Positions 15,772 through 25,233 are shown, numbered from the stretch's first letter. The stretch: 54,006 bases of DNA from JBNARI01 sp049718765 (GCA_049718765.1 JBNARI010000012.1:1-54006); one strand, 5' to 3'. The notes: generated from the sequence alone by a model not told the origin. Numbers and translations are program-made.

Positions 15772-16815
15772 GTGGCTACCGTTGGGTTGCTTTACAACCT
15801 TGGCAAGTATGAGCCTCCCGAAGAGGGTGAGCCTCCGGACGCTCACGCCGAGCTGGACGGGGAAGGTACCGTTCTAGCTCTGGCGGACGCAATCAGGTGG
15901 GCCGGGCATGACGTTGTGTTCATTGAGGGGAACTTGAACGCTTATCAGAAGCTGAGGGAAGCCAGGATAGACTTGGCTTTTAATATTTGTGAGGGGTTGA
16001 GAGGAGAATCAAGGGAATCGCACATTCCGGCTATCCTCGAAATGCTGGGAATCCCGTATGTGGGTTCTGGAGTCCTCACTTTGGCAGTAGCCCTAGATAA
16101 GCCCGTAGCTAAGAAGATATTCTCCTTCCATGGAATTCCCACGCCCAAGTTCGCTGTGTTGCACCCGGGGGACCAAATCGACTGCTCAAACATGAGGTTC
16201 CCAATGTTCGTAAAACCTGCACACGAAGGGTCCAGTATGGGGGTAACTCCCAGGTCCCGCGTGAACAACCAGCAAGAGCTGGAAGAGCAAGTCACCATGA
16301 TATGGAAGTTTTACAAGCAAGCCGCGCTGGTTGAAGAGTTCTTGAGCGGTCGCGAATTCACTGTCGGTGTCATTGGCAACAGGGATCCGTGGACTCTGCC
16401 CATCATGGAAATAAACTTCGCTGAATGTCCCGAGGATCATGGGCAAATCTACTCGCGGCAGTTCAAGGAAGCCTGGGCAGATGACAAGTACTACATGTGT
16501 CCCGCCCCTGTGAGCGAGGAGCTGGCGGGCTGGCTCAGGAGGACAGCAGTTGAGGCGTATAAGGCGATTGGATGCCGGGACTTTGGCAGGGTGGATTTAA
16601 GGCTTGACCAGGATGGTATCCCTAATGTGCTTGAAATAAACCCATTGCCTGGAATGGCGCCTGGCTTCAGCGACTTTCCCAGAGCCGCTGAAGCTGCAGG
16701 GCTGAACTACAATGAGCTGGTAGCCATAATTCTGGATGAGGCGGCTGGTAGATTAGGTCTCAGCCATGTGCGTAGTGGGCGCAACTTGCGGAAGGAACTT
16801 TACATGACCGCCTGA
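15772..16815 (+). CDS. ATP-grasp ligase related to D-alanine--D-alanine ligase
   Basis: A 347-aa cytosolic ATP-grasp enzyme. The N-terminal part has the ligase fold with DLAFNICEGLRGESRESHIPAILE, like the substrate-binding loop of Ddl. The ATP-grasp core follows: FPMFVKPAHEGSSMGV (nucleotide lysine and glycine loop), ALVEEFLSGREFTVGV, and metal ligands in RVDLRLDQDGIPNVLEINPLPGM. These match the D-Ala-D-Ala ligase family. Divergence from canonical Ddl means the true product could be another dipeptide or a peptide-modifying reaction, so no gene symbol is given. Starts at GTG with AGAGGGG upstream. It is a one-gene unit with its own promoter and a downstream hairpin. Confidence 0.85.
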   Translation: MATVGLLYNLGKYEPPEEGEPPDAHAELDGEGTVLALADAIRWAGHDVVFIEGNLNAYQKLREARIDLAFNICEGLRGESRESHIPAILEMLGIPYVGSGVLTLAVALDKPVAKKIFSFHGIPTPKFAVLHPGDQIDCSNMRFPMFVKPAHEGSSMGVTPRSRVNNQQELEEQVTMIWKFYKQAALVEEFLSGREFTVGVIGNRDPWTLPIMEINFAECPEDHGQIYSRQFKEAWADDKYYMCPAPVSEELAGWLRRTAVEAYKAIGCRDFGRVDLRLDQDGIPNVLEINPLPGMAPGFSDFPRAAEAAGLNYNELVAIILDEAAGRLGLSHVRSGRNLRKELYMTA

Positions 16816-16837
16816 CCCCTGTTACCTTGTGCTGCAC

Positions 16838-16880
16838 ACGGCACCCGTCCGAAATGGAAGGGTGCCGTTAAATATTGTTT
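16838..16880 (+). terminator. Inverted repeat, probable terminator of the ligase gene
   Basis: A 9-bp perfect stem ACGGCACCC (16838-16846) pairs with GGGTGCCGT (16860-16868) around a 13-nt loop, followed by TAAATATTGTTT. The poly-T tail is weak, so termination may be partial. Confidence 0.5.
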
Positions 16881-16921
16881 ACATAAAGGAGAGGAACTTC
16901 GAGCGGCGAATCAATCACCAT

Positions 16922-17452
16922 ATGAATGCACCAACTATCGCTGTTGGAGCACTTACATACCTTCGCCCCCTTGAGGAGGCGGACCTTGAGGTAGTCCTCA
17001 AATGGGATAAGGACCCCGAAGTACACGCCTGGGCTGGAAAGAAATTCGAGTCGCCCGAAGAATGTCGGGACTGGTTGCGTACCCGCCGCAGGAGCCCAAA
17101 CTCGGTGGCGTTTGCAATAGTTACCCACGATGGCAGGCTAATTGGGGACTTGGAGCTAGAACAGATAGACTGGAAGAGGCGCACTGCTGAGCTCAGGATA
17201 AGCATTGGAGACAAGACCCAGTGGGGCAAGGGTCTTGGCAGCGACGCAGTGTTGACGGCGCTGAAGGTGGCTGCGTTCCAGTTGAGGCTGAAGAGCGTGT
17301 ACCTCAGGGTTGCCGTAGAGAACCATCGGGCCATCAGGTGTTACACCAAATGCGGCTTCCGCAAGCGAAAGATGCTGAGATTTCGCAACGGGCGGGAGGG
17401 AGCTCAGGACATCTTATTAATGGAAGTCACTTTCCCTCAAAGTGCCTGTTAA
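16922..17452 (+). CDS. GNAT-family N-acetyltransferase (RimJ/RimL-like)
   Basis: Acetyl-CoA-dependent acetyltransferase of about 176 aa. It opens with LTYLRPLEEADLEVVLKW, the usual start of RimJ/RimL-like members. The acetyl-CoA loop is present as TQWGKGLGSDA, followed by AVENHRAIRCYTKCGF, the conserved C-terminal motif. The substrate cannot be told. The ATG at 16922 was preferred because the frame upstream runs through the terminator hairpin; its ribosome binding site is poor, and a strong AAAGGAGAGG lies 28-38 nt upstream with no start codon at normal distance. It stands alone between the ligase and valS. Confidence 0.82.
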   Translation: MNAPTIAVGALTYLRPLEEADLEVVLKWDKDPEVHAWAGKKFESPEECRDWLRTRRRSPNSVAFAIVTHDGRLIGDLELEQIDWKRRTAELRISIGDKTQWGKGLGSDAVLTALKVAAFQLRLKSVYLRVAVENHRAIRCYTKCGFRKRKMLRFRNGREGAQDILLMEVTFPQSAC

Positions 17453-17454
17453 GG

Positions 17455-17460
17455 TATAAT
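17455..17460 (+). promoter_or_regulatory. Candidate -10 box for valS
   Basis: A perfect TATAAT lies 44 nt before the valS start. The -35 region (TTTCCC/TTCCCT) is weak. The leader is too short for a T-box, so valS seems not to be controlled by tRNA-sensing antitermination here. Confidence 0.35.
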
Positions 17461-17504
17461 TGGGCACGAACTTGAGAGTTTCGGCTCTTTCGGGGGTGTA
17501 GCTT

Positions 17505-20168
17505 TTGAACAATAGCGAATTGCCCAAGGCGTATGACGCCTCTGCTGTTGAAGGCAGGATTTACAGCATGTGGGTTCAAGGCGGCTACTTCAAAGCCGAT
17601 GCCAAGTCGCTGCGACCCCGGTTCGTGATCGTTATGCCCCCGCCCAACGTGACAGGAAACTTGCATATGGGTCACGCCCTTGACAACACCATACAAGACG
17701 TGCTCGTCCGGTGGAAGAGGATGTGTGGCAGTGAGGTGCTGTGGCTTCCAGGTACTGACCATGCCAGCATTGCCACCCAGCACAAGATCGAGGAGCACCT
17801 TGCCAAGGAGGGGCTCACCAGATGGGACCTGGGCAGGGAGAAGTTCCTGGAAAGGGCCTGGAAGTGGAAGGAGCAGTACGAGAGCAACATCCTCAACCAG
17901 CTCAAGCGGCTGGGGGCCTCTTGTGACTGGTCGCGCACCCGGTTTACCATGGACGAAGGGTGCTCCAGGGCCGTGCTCGAGGTGTTCGTGCGCCTCTACC
18001 GAAAAGGCCTGATCTACCGCGGTCAATACATAACAAACTGGTGCCCCGATTGCCACACGGTGATTTCAGACATCGAGGTCGAGCACAAGGAAGTCAAAGG
18101 CAAGTTGTACTATGTGAAGTACCCGCTGGCGGACGGGTCTGGCCATGTGGTGGTTGCCACAACCAGGCCAGAAACTATGCTTGGCGACGTTGCGGTGGCA
18201 GTGCATCCTGATGACCCTCGGTACCGACACCTTGTGGGCAAGAAGGTGATCTTGCCTGTCACTGGCGCGGAGATCCCCATTATTGCAGACGAGTACGCGG
18301 ACCCGCAGTTCGGCACTGGTGCAGTGAAGGTTACGCCTGGTCACGACCCAGCGGACTTCGAGGCTGGGAAGCGCCATGGCTTGCCCGTGGTGAACGTGAT
18401 TGACAAGGATGGCCGTATGGCTCGGGAGGTTGGCAAATTCGCCGGGCTCACCAGGGAACAGTGCAGGAAAGCTGTGATTGATTACCTGTCCCAAGAGGGT
18501 TACTTGGAAAAAGTTGAGGATTACGTTCACTCTGTGGGGCATTGCTACAGGTGTGGAACAGTGGTGGAGCCCCTCGTGTCTGAGCAATGGTTCGTCAAAA
18601 TGAAACCCCTGGCCGAGCCAGCTATAAGGGTGGTGCGGGAAGGGCGTGTAAGGTTCGTGCCAGAGAGGTTCGAGAAGATATACCTCAACTGGATGGAGAA
18701 CATTCGTGACTGGTGTATCTCAAGGCAGCTTTGGTGGGGCCACAGAATCCCTGCGTGGTACTGCAGTGATTGTGGCGAGGTGACTGTTGACACCAAACCG
18801 CCCAGAGGCTGCAGCAAGTGCGGCTCTACCAGGCTCGAGCAAGATCCAGACGTGCTTGATACCTGGTTCAGTTCGGCGCTTTGGCCTTTCTCTACACTGG
18901 GGTGGCCCGACAACGCGGAAGACCTCAGGTCGTTTTATCCCACCACCGTTCTGGTCACTGGTTACGACATCATTTTCTTCTGGGTGGCCAGGATGATTTT
19001 CATGGCACTTGAGTTCACCGGGCAGGAGCCTTTCAAGTACGTGCTGGTGCATGGACTCGTTCGTGACGCCCTTGGCAGGAAGATGTCCAAGTCCCTGGGA
19101 AACGGCATTGACCCCCTGGAAGTGATCGATAAGTACGGGGCGGATGCGCTCAGGTTCACTCTAGTCACAGGAAACACTCCGGGCAACGACATGAGGTTTT
19201 CGTGGGAAAAGGCCGAAGGAAGCAGGAACTTCTGTAACAAGATTTGGAACGCTGCGCGGTTCGTGCTGATGAACCTGGAGGGATTTGACCCGCTTCAGGT
19301 AGACAGCGTGAGGCTTGAGGTGGAGGACAGCTGGATCGAGGGAAGATACCAGGAGACCTGCGAGAAGGTGAACGCTGCACTAAGCGGGTTTGAACTGGGT
19401 GAAGCGGCACGCCAGCTGTACGACTTCTTCTGGGGCGATTTCTGCGACTGGTATATCGAGATGGTCAAGCCCAGGCTAGCTCTGGAGGCGGGGGACCCCA
19501 GCAAGGTTGCAGCGTTATACACCCTCTGGAGGGTGCTAGAGGGCAGCATGCGCCTGCTCCACCCGTTCATGCCCTTTGTAACCGAGGAAATATGGCAAAG
19601 GCTGCCCCATGAGGGGGCTGCGCTGATCAGTGCAGCCTATCCGGTGCCGACTTGTAACGAGGAGGCAAGGAAAGTCTTTGCTCAGGCCCAGCGACGGATT
19701 GGTGCGGTGCAAGAGGCCGTCAGGGCGGTGCGCAACATGCGTCAAGAAGTGAACGTGCCCCCTGGCGCTAGGGTAGGCGTGGTGCTGCGTGTGATGGACG
19801 CAGATTATCTGCCCATTTACAAGCAATTCAAGTCCATGATTTACCATTTGGCTGGGTGTGATGTGGACATCCAGTTTGTAGCCCAGGGGGGAAGACTACG
19901 CAAGGCCATCTCGTCTGTCATTCCAGGCGGCATCATTTACTTGCCTCTAGAAGGCCTTGTAGACCCGGCAGTGGAAATCACAAGAGTGAGGAAGGCACTC
20001 GCAGAGGCGGAAAGGGAGTTGGCGCGCTCCAGGCAAAGGTTGGAGAGCCCTGGTTTCGTGGAGAAGGCACCAGCCGAGGTAGTGGAAAAGGAACGGAACA
20101 CGTGTGCGGCTTTGGAAACCAAGATACGCAGGTTAAACGAAAGGCTGGAAGCGCTAAATGAGTTTTGA
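17505..20168 (+). CDS. valS: Valyl-tRNA synthetase
   Basis: ValS is the class I aminoacyl-tRNA synthetase that charges tRNA-Val. The 887 residues show the HIGH motif as HMGH (54-57, within PPNVTGNLHMGHAL), the CP1 editing domain with TTRPETMLGDVAVAV, the KMSKS motif (526-530), the anticodon-binding domain and a C-terminal coiled-coil arm (from about residue 825, VRKALAEAERELARSRQRL). Starts at TTG after GGGGGTGTAG. Its last 11 nt overlap the folC start, a frequent valS-folC arrangement in Firmicutes. Confidence 0.97.
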   Translation: MNNSELPKAYDASAVEGRIYSMWVQGGYFKADAKSLRPRFVIVMPPPNVTGNLHMGHALDNTIQDVLVRWKRMCGSEVLWLPGTDHASIATQHKIEEHLAKEGLTRWDLGREKFLERAWKWKEQYESNILNQLKRLGASCDWSRTRFTMDEGCSRAVLEVFVRLYRKGLIYRGQYITNWCPDCHTVISDIEVEHKEVKGKLYYVKYPLADGSGHVVVATTRPETMLGDVAVAVHPDDPRYRHLVGKKVILPVTGAEIPIIADEYADPQFGTGAVKVTPGHDPADFEAGKRHGLPVVNVIDKDGRMAREVGKFAGLTREQCRKAVIDYLSQEGYLEKVEDYVHSVGHCYRCGTVVEPLVSEQWFVKMKPLAEPAIRVVREGRVRFVPERFEKIYLNWMENIRDWCISRQLWWGHRIPAWYCSDCGEVTVDTKPPRGCSKCGSTRLEQDPDVLDTWFSSALWPFSTLGWPDNAEDLRSFYPTTVLVTGYDIIFFWVARMIFMALEFTGQEPFKYVLVHGLVRDALGRKMSKSLGNGIDPLEVIDKYGADALRFTLVTGNTPGNDMRFSWEKAEGSRNFCNKIWNAARFVLMNLEGFDPLQVDSVRLEVEDSWIEGRYQETCEKVNAALSGFELGEAARQLYDFFWGDFCDWYIEMVKPRLALEAGDPSKVAALYTLWRVLEGSMRLLHPFMPFVTEEIWQRLPHEGAALISAAYPVPTCNEEARKVFAQAQRRIGAVQEAVRAVRNMRQEVNVPPGARVGVVLRVMDADYLPIYKQFKSMIYHLAGCDVDIQFVAQGGRLRKAISSVIPGGIIYLPLEGLVDPAVEITRVRKALAEAERELARSRQRLESPGFVEKAPAEVVEKERNTCAALETKIRRLNERLEALNEF

Positions 20169-21498
20169 AGAGATGCTCAAGCAGCTTCAGTCGCAGCTGC
20201 CTCCGTCGTCCGGCTGGGAGCTGGGCCTTCAGAGGATGAGGTGCGTACTCAAGGAGCTGGGAAATCCCCACCTGGGATCGCATTGGGTGCACGTGGCAGG
20301 GACCAACGGCAAGGGCTCGGTATGTGCCATGGTGCACGCCATACTTCGCGAAGCGGGATTTCGAACCGGACTGTACATTTCGCCTCACCTGGAACGCTTT
20401 GAGGAAAGGATATCTGTGAACGGCAAGATGATCTCCTCCCAGGAGGCAGCCAGTCACTTCGAGCGGGTGATGCTTGCCGCCGAGGAGGCTGGTGTGCGGG
20501 ACCTTACGTTCTTCGAGGCAGTCACTGTTGCAGCGTTCAGCTATTTCAAAGATCAGGGGATATCCCTTGGCGTGATTGAGGTCGGCCTAGGGGGCAGATG
20601 GGATGCCACCAACGTCATCGAGGACCCTCTTGTGTGCGTGATTACGCCCGTGAGCTTGGACCACACCGAGTGGCTAGGCAATACTGTGGGTTCCATTGCA
20701 AGGGAAAAGGCAGCCATCATCAAGCGGGGCTGTATTGCTGTGAGCAGTCCCCAGCCCAAGGAAGCAGCCGTGGCGATACAAGAGGCGTGCGTGGCTCAGG
20801 GATGCAAGCTGATGGAAGTAAGGGATCAGGTCGCCTGGGAGGAACTAGAATTTGGGCTTTCTGGACAGAGGGTCAGACTGCGTTCCCCGAGGAGGGAAAT
20901 CAGTGACCTGTTTATTCCTTTACTTGGCAGACACCAACAGGTGAACGCCGCCACGGCCGTTCTGGTTGCGGACGCTCTGTGCGCCCAAGGAATTGAGGTT
21001 CCCGACGAAGCTGTGGTGTCGGGCATTGCCAAAGTGAAGTGGCCTGGGCGCTTGGAGATAGTACAACGTGATCCATTGATAATCCTGGATGGCGCCCATA
21101 ACCCCGGTGGCGCGGAAGTGCTTGCTCAGGCGTTACGGGAGCTCTTCCCCGAAAGTAAGATCACACTTCTCATGGGCATGCTGAAGGATAAGCCAGTGGG
21201 TGACGTGGTGCGCACCCTGGTGCCGGTGGCTCACCGCGTGGTTGTGACCACACCACCCAGCCATAGGGCTTTGTCTGCCCAAGCGCTTGCCGAACATGTT
21301 GGCACATACACACATAACGTGATAGTGCAGGAAGTGCCGGCAGAGGCGCTTGAGGTTGCACGTGAAATGCTCGAAGAAGACGGAGTGCTGTGTGTGACCG
21401 GCTCCTTGTACCTGGTGGGACACTTGCGCGGGTGCTTGGTGGGGGCGGGGTGCGGGAATGAGGACCACCACTCACGTGCGGTTTCGTGTACTGGATAG
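20158..21498 (+). CDS. folC: Folylpolyglutamate / dihydrofolate synthase
   Basis: This ATP-dependent Mur-ligase-family enzyme adds glutamates to folates. The 446 residues contain the P-loop VAGTNGKGSVCAM, the Omega-loop YISPHLERFEERI, EVGLGGRWDATNVI, LDHTEWLGNTVGSIAREKAAIIK (Mg and substrate contacts, partially quoted here) and ILDGAHNPGG of the C-terminal domain. The ATG overlaps the valS stop. The C-terminal 14 residues overlap the next gene in another frame. Confidence 0.95.
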   Translation: MSFEEMLKQLQSQLPPSSGWELGLQRMRCVLKELGNPHLGSHWVHVAGTNGKGSVCAMVHAILREAGFRTGLYISPHLERFEERISVNGKMISSQEAASHFERVMLAAEEAGVRDLTFFEAVTVAAFSYFKDQGISLGVIEVGLGGRWDATNVIEDPLVCVITPVSLDHTEWLGNTVGSIAREKAAIIKRGCIAVSSPQPKEAAVAIQEACVAQGCKLMEVRDQVAWEELEFGLSGQRVRLRSPRREISDLFIPLLGRHQQVNAATAVLVADALCAQGIEVPDEAVVSGIAKVKWPGRLEIVQRDPLIILDGAHNPGGAEVLAQALRELFPESKITLLMGMLKDKPVGDVVRTLVPVAHRVVVTTPPSHRALSAQALAEHVGTYTHNVIVQEVPAEALEVAREMLEEDGVLCVTGSLYLVGHLRGCLVGAGCGNEDHHSRAVSCTG

Positions 21499-21892
21499 CG
21501 GGGCTATTCCATTTGGGCCCGCTGTGGCTGAACCCGGCCTGCGTGTGCTGTTGGACGAGTCCGAGCTGACTGAAGCGTATGAGGTGGGTGCGGCTGAGCT
21601 TGGTGTGGATTTCGCTACCGAGCTGGTATGCGCAATTCAAAGAGGCATCAAGCCCACAGGAGGCTACTCCCTGAGCGTTAAGGCCGTGACCAGGGATCAG
21701 AACGTCATATTCATCCATGTTGCCGTGAGAGACCCGGGGCCGTACGATTTGGTGACCATGACCATGACTGCGCCAATGGCAGTGATTGCCATGCCTCGAA
21801 GAGAAGCTTATGGAAGTAGGGGAAGCGTTTGCTTCGCTGTGGTTGGCCGGTCGGGGGAAGTGCTTTTTTCCAGGCGTGTGCCTTTGGTTTGA
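21458..21892 (+). CDS. PrcB-like protein (protease complex subunit PrcB family)
   Basis: A 144-aa protein whose IQRGIKPTGGYSLSVKAV and RDPGPYDLVTMTMTAPMAV match the PrcB_C domain, named after a Treponema protease-complex subunit and common in Firmicutes secreted proteins. No signal peptide is evident from ATG 21458, which overlaps the end of folC by 41 nt. The function in this setting is unknown; the overlap suggests translational coupling to folC. Confidence 0.7.
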   Translation: MRTTTHVRFRVLDSGAIPFGPAVAEPGLRVLLDESELTEAYEVGAAELGVDFATELVCAIQRGIKPTGGYSLSVKAVTRDQNVIFIHVAVRDPGPYDLVTMTMTAPMAVIAMPRREAYGSRGSVCFAVVGRSGEVLFSRRVPLV

Positions 21893-21928
21893 TTTGTAGC
21901 CCGATTAGCTTGTGCCGGGGGTGGGACC

Positions 21929-22747
21929 GTGGAGCGAATGACGAGGAGGGACAAGCGTGGTGCGAGGCGTTGGGCGGTAATATTATTTGTCCTGCTCATT
22001 TGGGGTGGTTGCATAATTGCTGGCTTCCTGCTAGCAAAGTACCTCATCACCCCGATGCTCCTTTCAGGCAAGAAGCAATCAAGCACCCAACCTCAGCCAG
22101 CTACCCAGGTGCAACAGTCCCAGCCCCAGTCCAGCCAGGCTCAACCATCTGGGAGCTCTCAAAGCAGCCCGATCCAGAAGGTGTCCTTGCCTTCCCTAAG
22201 AGTGTATAGAGTGCAGCTTGGCTCGTTTTCCAAGAAGGAAAACGCGACCAAGCTGGCGGATTCGGTTAAGTCAAAGGGGCTCAGTGCCGCTGTGGTACAG
22301 CTTGGACAGTCATACCGGGTAGTTGGCGCGTATGCTGCAACCCGTGAAGGTGCCAAGGCTGGTGCCCAGCTATTCTCCAGGGCAGGGTTTGAGACCTTTG
22401 TGGATGTAACCGAAATCTCTGCGAGGTCAGCGGCTACTTCGGTTGACGTCAAGGTAGTGCAGGCCGTTGCGAATGAGTGCTGCAAGTTCATCCAGGAAGC
22501 TGCAGCAAGGTTCGACGAAAGTTTCGTGAGCGGCTCTGGTTCTGTCAGGAGCCCTTCTGCTAGTGGTGTTGAGAAAGCGCTGGCAGGTCTGACAACAGAT
22601 GCAGGTGCGGACAGCCTGGTCCAGCAGCTGCGCAAGCTGGCACAGTCATGTAAGGAGTTTGGTGCAAAGCCCGGCTCGCTGCCAGAAGCTATGCAAAAGT
22701 TCATAGAAATGGTTAATCAGTACTGGTTTTTGGCAGCTACCAGTTAG
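21929..22747 (+). CDS. Membrane-anchored SPOR-domain protein
   Basis: A 272-aa single-pass protein. There is a short basic cytoplasmic N-terminus (MTRRDKRGARR), a transmembrane helix at about 15-40, a Gln/Ser/Pro-rich linker, then a SPOR domain (about 90-170, YRVQLGSFSKKENATKLAD and a second half repeat) that in relatives binds denuded peptidoglycan. A C-terminal helical part follows. It probably acts at the cell wall during division or sporulation. GTG 21929 follows GGGGGTGGG. It is the last gene before a terminator and the rnf operon. Confidence 0.83.
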   Translation: MERMTRRDKRGARRWAVILFVLLIWGGCIIAGFLLAKYLITPMLLSGKKQSSTQPQPATQVQQSQPQSSQAQPSGSSQSSPIQKVSLPSLRVYRVQLGSFSKKENATKLADSVKSKGLSAAVVQLGQSYRVVGAYAATREGAKAGAQLFSRAGFETFVDVTEISARSAATSVDVKVVQAVANECCKFIQEAAARFDESFVSGSGSVRSPSASGVEKALAGLTTDAGADSLVQQLRKLAQSCKEFGAKPGSLPEAMQKFIEMVNQYWFLAATS

Positions 22748-22778
22748 TTGTGATATCATGTATTGGGCGCGAGGGCTG

Positions 22779-22809
22779 CTCTGCGCTTGAGGCGCAGGGA
22801 TCTTTTTTT
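22779..22809 (+). terminator. Rho-independent terminator between the SPOR gene and rnfC
   Basis: An 8-bp stem (22779-22786 with 22792-22799, one G-T pair) and a 5-nt loop are followed by ATC and seven T. It sits only about 20 nt before the rnfC start, so it may also attenuate transcription entering the rnf operon. Confidence 0.7.
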
Positions 22810-22829
22810 GGTGGATGGAGGGATCTGGT

Positions 22830-24161
22830 GTGGCATCGGCTGGCTTCAAGGGAGGTGTACACCCTCCTGAGAACAAGCATCGGACCAAGGACAAGCCAAT
22901 AAGGAAGGCAAGTGAGCCCGCAAAGGTGATCTTACTCCTCTCCCAGCATACTGGCGCAGTGTGCGAACCATTGGTCAAGGCTGGCGACCACGTCAAAGTG
23001 GGTCAAAAGGTAGGGGACTCTAAGGCCTTCGTTTCAGCAAGCGTACATTCCCCCGTATCTGGAAAGGTAGCCTCAATCGAGACATGGATTCACCCAGCAT
23101 TGGGCAGGAAGGTGCCTGCTGTGGTGATCGAGTCTGACGGCCAAGGAACGCTCCACGAAAGCGTTACGCCAAAGGGATCTGTGGACGAGCTGAGCCAGGA
23201 AGAGCTGCGCACCATCATTAGGGATGCTGGAATAGTGGGCTTGGGTGGAGCGTGCTTTCCCACCGCGGTCAAGCTGTCTCCCCCCAAAGACAAGCCCATT
23301 GACACCTTGCTCCTGAACGGTTGTGAATGTGAGCCGTATCTCACCGCAGACCATCGCATAATGGTCGAACGGCCTGACCTGGTAGTGGAAGGTGCCCGAG
23401 CTCTCATGAAGACGGCGGGAGTGACCAGAGGCATTATCTGTGTTGAAGACAATAAACCCGATGCTATCCACGCCCTTGAGCGGGCCACCAAAGCCGTTCA
23501 AGAGCTGAAGGTGGTTTCCCTGCCCACGCGTTACCCGCAAGGTTCCGAGAAGCAACTGATCAAGGCAGTGTTGGGCAGGGAAGTGCCTCCTCCACCAGGC
23601 CTGCCCCTGGACGTGGGGGTGATAGTTTCCAACGTGGGTACGGCAGCAGCGGTAGCCAACACGTTGCGGACAGGGTTGCCGCTTGTGAGCAGAGTGGTTA
23701 CTGTTACGGGAGGGGCAGTGGCAGAGCCCGACAACCTGGAAGTGAAGATCGGCACTCCCTTCAGCGAAGTGATCAAGGAATGTGGCGGACTAAAGGCTGA
23801 AATTGCCAAGCTGATCATGGGCGGTCCGATGATGGGAGTCGCCCAATACACCTTGGATGCGCCTGTCGTGAAGGGCACTACAGGACTGATTGCGATGACT
23901 GCTGAGGAGGCGGAGCTCAAGGAAGGCACCAATTGCATCCGTTGCGGTCGTTGCGTGGAAGCTTGCCCTATCAATCTTATGCCCCTGTTCATCAGGACGT
24001 ATACCGAAGCAGAGAAGTGGGACTACGTTGAGCGCTACAACGCCGTGGACTGTATTGAATGCGGGAGCTGTGCTTACGTTTGCCCGGCGAAGATACCGCT
24101 GGTGCAGTGGATTAGGATTGGAAAGAACGAACTGCTAGCCAGGCGAAGGGGGGCAAAGTAG
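22830..24161 (+). CDS. rnfC: Rnf complex subunit RnfC (NADH- and Fe-S-binding)
   Basis: RnfC is the peripheral subunit of the Rnf ferredoxin:NAD+ oxidoreductase that docks NAD(H). It begins with FKGGVHPPENK, the family signature, followed by a biotinyl-like fold (VKAGDHVKVGQKVGD). Next comes the NuoF-like flavin/NADH domain GLGGACFPTAVKL with NGCECEPYLTADHRIM, and two [4Fe-4S] motifs (Cys369, 372, 375, 379 and Cys408, 411, 414, 418). GTG 22830 was chosen because GGAGGGA ends 6 nt upstream; an ATG at 22815 is in frame. At 443 aa it has normal length. It is the first gene of rnfCDEAB. Confidence 0.96.
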   Translation: MASAGFKGGVHPPENKHRTKDKPIRKASEPAKVILLLSQHTGAVCEPLVKAGDHVKVGQKVGDSKAFVSASVHSPVSGKVASIETWIHPALGRKVPAVVIESDGQGTLHESVTPKGSVDELSQEELRTIIRDAGIVGLGGACFPTAVKLSPPKDKPIDTLLLNGCECEPYLTADHRIMVERPDLVVEGARALMKTAGVTRGIICVEDNKPDAIHALERATKAVQELKVVSLPTRYPQGSEKQLIKAVLGREVPPPPGLPLDVGVIVSNVGTAAAVANTLRTGLPLVSRVVTVTGGAVAEPDNLEVKIGTPFSEVIKECGGLKAEIAKLIMGGPMMGVAQYTLDAPVVKGTTGLIAMTAEEAELKEGTNCIRCGRCVEACPINLMPLFIRTYTEAEKWDYVERYNAVDCIECGSCAYVCPAKIPLVQWIRIGKNELLARRRGAK

Positions 24162-25232
24162 TTGAAGGTAACTTCTTCTCCTCACATCAGAGCGCCAGAA
24201 AACACCGGGTACCTGATGAGATGGGTGGTACTTGCCCTGGCGCCTTCAGCAATATTCTCGGTTTACCTCATTGGCTTCCGCGTTGCCCCGATCATTTTGG
24301 TTAGCGTGCTTGCGTGTATGGCCACAGAAGTCATATGGCACAACTTCAGGGACGGACGGAACGTCAGACGTACATGGGCTGAACTGACGGCCGGAATACT
24401 GGTGCCTGCCCTTGGAGCAATCCCTCCCTTCGGCATGTTCATTCAGTGGATCATGTGTGCCCTCTTAGTTGGCATTATTTGGTTGGAAAGGGAGCACCGT
24501 TTTGACGGCAGTACAGCCGTGACGGGCTTGCTGCTGGCCATGGTGTTGCCGCCCATGGTCCCATGGTGGGTTGTGTATGTGGGAGCCATAACTGCAATTG
24601 CCCTGGCAAAAGAACTTTTCGGTGGCCTAGGTTATAACGTGTTCAACCCTGCCCTGGTGGCTCGCGCTGCGCTTGTGCTTTCGTGGCCCAAGTACGTCAC
24701 CACTGGGTGGTACAAGCCAATTGTGGACGCAACCACGTCAGCAACACCTCTTGGCCTGTTCAAGAACAGGGTGGGGGCTGAGGTGGCGAATACTTACCTG
24801 CCGCTGCTTTTCGCAAACACGGGCGGGTGTATCGGTGAAGTGTCGGCTTTCCTGCTGCTGGTAGGTGGACTTGTGCTCGCGTGGAAGAAGGTTATACATC
24901 CAGAGATACCCATCGCTTATCTGGGCACCATGGCCTTGATTGCGCTAATTAGCGGAAACGACCCAGTCTTTCACCTGCTGGCCGGTGGCGCCATGCTGGG
25001 CGCTTGGTTCATGGCGACTGACTACGTTACTTCCCCTGTCACCACCAAGGGCAGGGTGATTTTCGGCATAGGTTGCGGCTTTCTCACAATGTTGCTCAGG
25101 CTTTACGGCAAGGCACCAGAGGGAGTAACATACGCCATCCTTTTCATGAACATGCTAACTCCCATGATAGACAGGACGTTCACACCGCGGGTGTACGGAC
25201 ATGTCCAAAAGGCAGCTCGAGGGGGCAAGTGA
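24162..25232 (+). CDS. rnfD: Rnf complex membrane subunit RnfD (flavin carrier)
   Basis: This integral membrane subunit is homologous to NqrB, with about ten hydrophobic helices across 356 aa. GGLGYNVFNPALVARA is the conserved RnfD/NqrB core. DATTSATPLG carries Thr195, the likely site of covalent FMN attachment by phosphoester bond in this family. The TTG start directly abuts the rnfC stop. The next gene normally found here, rnfG, is missing; rnfE starts 2 nt after the rnfD stop. Confidence 0.95.
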   Translation: MKVTSSPHIRAPENTGYLMRWVVLALAPSAIFSVYLIGFRVAPIILVSVLACMATEVIWHNFRDGRNVRRTWAELTAGILVPALGAIPPFGMFIQWIMCALLVGIIWLEREHRFDGSTAVTGLLLAMVLPPMVPWWVVYVGAITAIALAKELFGGLGYNVFNPALVARAALVLSWPKYVTTGWYKPIVDATTSATPLGLFKNRVGAEVANTYLPLLFANTGGCIGEVSAFLLLVGGLVLAWKKVIHPEIPIAYLGTMALIALISGNDPVFHLLAGGAMLGAWFMATDYVTSPVTTKGRVIFGIGCGFLTMLLRLYGKAPEGVTYAILFMNMLTPMIDRTFTPRVYGHVQKAARGGK

Positions 25233-25233
25233 G

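Noticed and set aside
17460..17504. T-box riboswitch before valS
   Set aside because: Only about 45 nt separate the -10 box and the start codon; there is no room for stem I, the T-box sequence or a terminator.
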